A stretch of 15,776 nucleotides of DNA from Verrucomicrobiota bacterium. Its GTDB lineage: Bacteria; Verrucomicrobiota; Verrucomicrobiia; Opitutales; Opitutaceae. The translations under genes and the position numbers were made by a program. The notes under the pieces are model-generated. The model was not told the origin of the DNA. It did not search any database and saw nothing but the letters and a program-made list of their open reading frames with translations. The stretch lies in NCBI GenBank assembly GCA_023386835.1, contig JAEWIY010000193.1, positions 1 through 15,776 on the forward strand, written 5' to 3'. Position 1 is the first letter of the stretch. Every line of letters starts with the position of its first letter. Below are positions 14,501-15,776 of this stretch, one piece after another.

Positions 14501-15776
14501 ATGATCGCGGGTGACGCTCCGCGTGTTCTGCCTAACCTGCCGGCCCCACCCCCGGCGGGGTCGTCCCAAGTCCTTCGCCCCAAGCGCCGCTCCATGGCGG
14601 CCAGCTTGCTCTGGCTCCTGCTCGACCGTGGCTTCAAAACCGGGGGCGCTGCCGTTGTATCCATCCTTCTCGCACGCTATCTCGGTCCCGCGGACTTTGG
14701 CCGGCTCGGGGTGGCGCTCGGGCTCGCCGCCTTCGGCAAGGACTGCGTCGGCCTCGGGCTGGATCGGATCATTCAACGTGAACTGACCCGCCGCCCGGAG
14801 CACCCCGGACGGATCGTTGGCACCTACTTTTCGCTGGGTGTCGCCGTGGCGGTGCTCGTCGCGCTGGCGCTCACGCTTCTCGCGCTAACGTCAATTGATG
14901 ATCCTCAAACCCGGCGGATGACGCTGCTGTTGGCGTGGATGGCGGTTCCTCAGGCGATTTCCGGAGCAGAACTCTGGTTTCTCTGCCAGTTCAACCCGCG
15001 GCCGGTCGTCTTGGCCCGCAATGCCTTATGGTTCGCTTTTTTCTTCCTCCGGCTCGGATTGATGATCGGCGGCGCCGGGGTCGTCTGGTTTGCCTGGGTC
15101 GCCCTCCTCGACTGGGCTTCGATCTACGTTGTCATCTGGCTGCTCTATCGACGCCACCGCCCGGCGGGGGACCATCTCACCTTCCACCGCGGCGCCGGCG
15201 CAGCCTGGCTGCGCGAGGGTTGGCCGATCATCGTGGCGGTTGCCGTTACGATGGCCGCCGAGCGTCTGCTCGGCTTTTGGGTCCAGGCGCTGTCCGGTCC
15301 GGCCGCGGCCGGTCATTACAGCCTGGCGATTCGCTGCGCGGAGCCGTGGTGGAACGTCACCGGCATCGTTGCCGCCGCCTTCCTGCCGAAGCTGACGCTC
15401 CTCCGTGAGGAGTCGCGCGAGCGTTTCCTCCGTGGCTTTCAGCGCTATCTCGACGTCAGCATGGCCGTGACCGTTGCCGTCGGTCTGGTCGCACTGCTCT
15501 TCGCCCCCATGCTGGCCCCGCTGCTCTTTGGGGAGAGTTTCCACGGCGTGGTCGATCCGCTGGTGTGGCTGTTCTGGGCCGCACCCGCGCTCTTTTCAGG
15601 GTATGCGCGGCTTCAATACCTCACCGTCGAAGGCCGCCTTGTCCTCGAAATCCCCGTGGCGATCACGAACGCGGTCCTGCTGCTCGCCTTCAGTGCGTGG
15701 TGGATTCCACAATACGGCGCCAATGGAGCGGCGGCGGCGCTCGCGATCAGCACCTGGCTGGCGGTCTTTCTCGCGC
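14501..15776 (+). CDS. Wzx-like polysaccharide flippase (3' end missing)
   Basis: The frame is open from ATG 14501 to the window edge, about 425 codons. It encodes a very hydrophobic protein of the polysaccharide transporter/MATE-like family that moves lipid-linked repeat units across the inner membrane. After a polar, Pro/Ala-rich tail (residues 1-31), the first membrane part reads DRGFKTGGAAVVSILLARY (42-60) followed by LGPADFGRLG (61-70), the standard Wzx N-terminal signature, then GLGLDRIIQREL at about 84-95. Later features include ALSGPAAAGHYSLAIR and LFGESFHGVV, typical of helices 7-9. ATG 14594 (residue 32) would drop the polar tail and is a possible start. No Shine-Dalgarno sequence is seen. 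It completes the Wzx/Wzy set of the cluster. Confidence 0.87.
   Translation, partial: MIAGDAPRVLPNLPAPPPAGSSQVLRPKRRSMAASLLWLLLDRGFKTGGAAVVSILLARYLGPADFGRLGVALGLAAFGKDCVGLGLDRIIQRELTRRPEHPGRIVGTYFSLGVAVAVLVALALTLLALTSIDDPQTRRMTLLLAWMAVPQAISGAELWFLCQFNPRPVVLARNALWFAFFFLRLGLMIGGAGVVWFAWVALLDWASIYVVIWLLYRRHRPAGDHLTFHRGAGAAWLREGWPIIVAVAVTMAAERLLGFWVQALSGPAAAGHYSLAIRCAEPWWNVTGIVAAAFLPKLTLLREESRERFLRGFQRYLDVSMAVTVAVGLVALLFAPMLAPLLFGESFHGVVDPLVWLFWAAPALFSGYARLQYLTVEGRLVLEIPVAITNAVLLLAFSAWWIPQYGANGAAAALAISTWLAVFLA

Noticed and set aside
1..15776. CRISPR arrays, tRNA or rRNA genes, insertion sequences
   Set aside because: No regularly spaced direct repeats, no cloverleaf or rRNA-like stretch, no transposase motif and no terminal inverted repeats were seen by eye.

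Overview
The window is part of a large exopolysaccharide or capsule biosynthesis locus. All twelve genes lie on the + strand, and the genes at both ends are cut by the window. The DNA is strongly G+C-rich and third codon positions are mostly G or C. An outer-membrane beta-barrel gene sits beside a periplasmic export lipoprotein-type gene, so the host is a Gram-negative bacterium. The base composition, the gene content and the general lack of Shine-Dalgarno sequences would fit Verrucomicrobiota (Opitutales-like) or a related high-GC group. That assignment is inference: there is no rRNA or marker gene here.

Block 1 (1-4033) is the envelope-spanning export machine. It holds the 3' part of an outer-membrane beta-barrel gene, a short polysaccharide-export (OPX/Wza-family) protein, and a Wzc-like polysaccharide co-polymerase fused to a tyrosine-autokinase domain. 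These genes are separated by only 2 and 17 nt. The block ends in a 220-nt stretch (4034-4253) that is lower in G+C and rich in inverted repeats. It contains two mutually exclusive hairpins, one of them terminator-like.

Block 2 (4254-14476 and on to the right edge) makes and processes the polymer. It contains four GT-B glycosyltransferases (4254, 6833, 8073, 13211) and two different multi-membrane O-antigen polymerase/ligase-type proteins (5441, 12034). It also has a heparinase II/III-family protein (9275), a PAPS-type sulfotransferase (10988), and a Wzx-like flippase that runs off the right edge (14501). Several junctions overlap (ATGA, TGATG, an 8-nt overlap), so the block is probably one operon with translational coupling.

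Read together, this is a Wzx/Wzy-type pathway. Glycosyltransferases build a lipid-linked repeat unit, the flippase moves it across the inner membrane, a Wzy protein polymerises it, Wzc controls chain length, and the OPX/beta-barrel pair exports it. The heparinase-like protein next to a sulfotransferase suggests a uronic-acid-containing, sulfated polymer reminiscent of glycosaminoglycans; this is a prediction from families, not proof. The initiating sugar-phosphate transferase and the nucleotide-sugar synthesis genes are not in the window and are presumably in the flanks.
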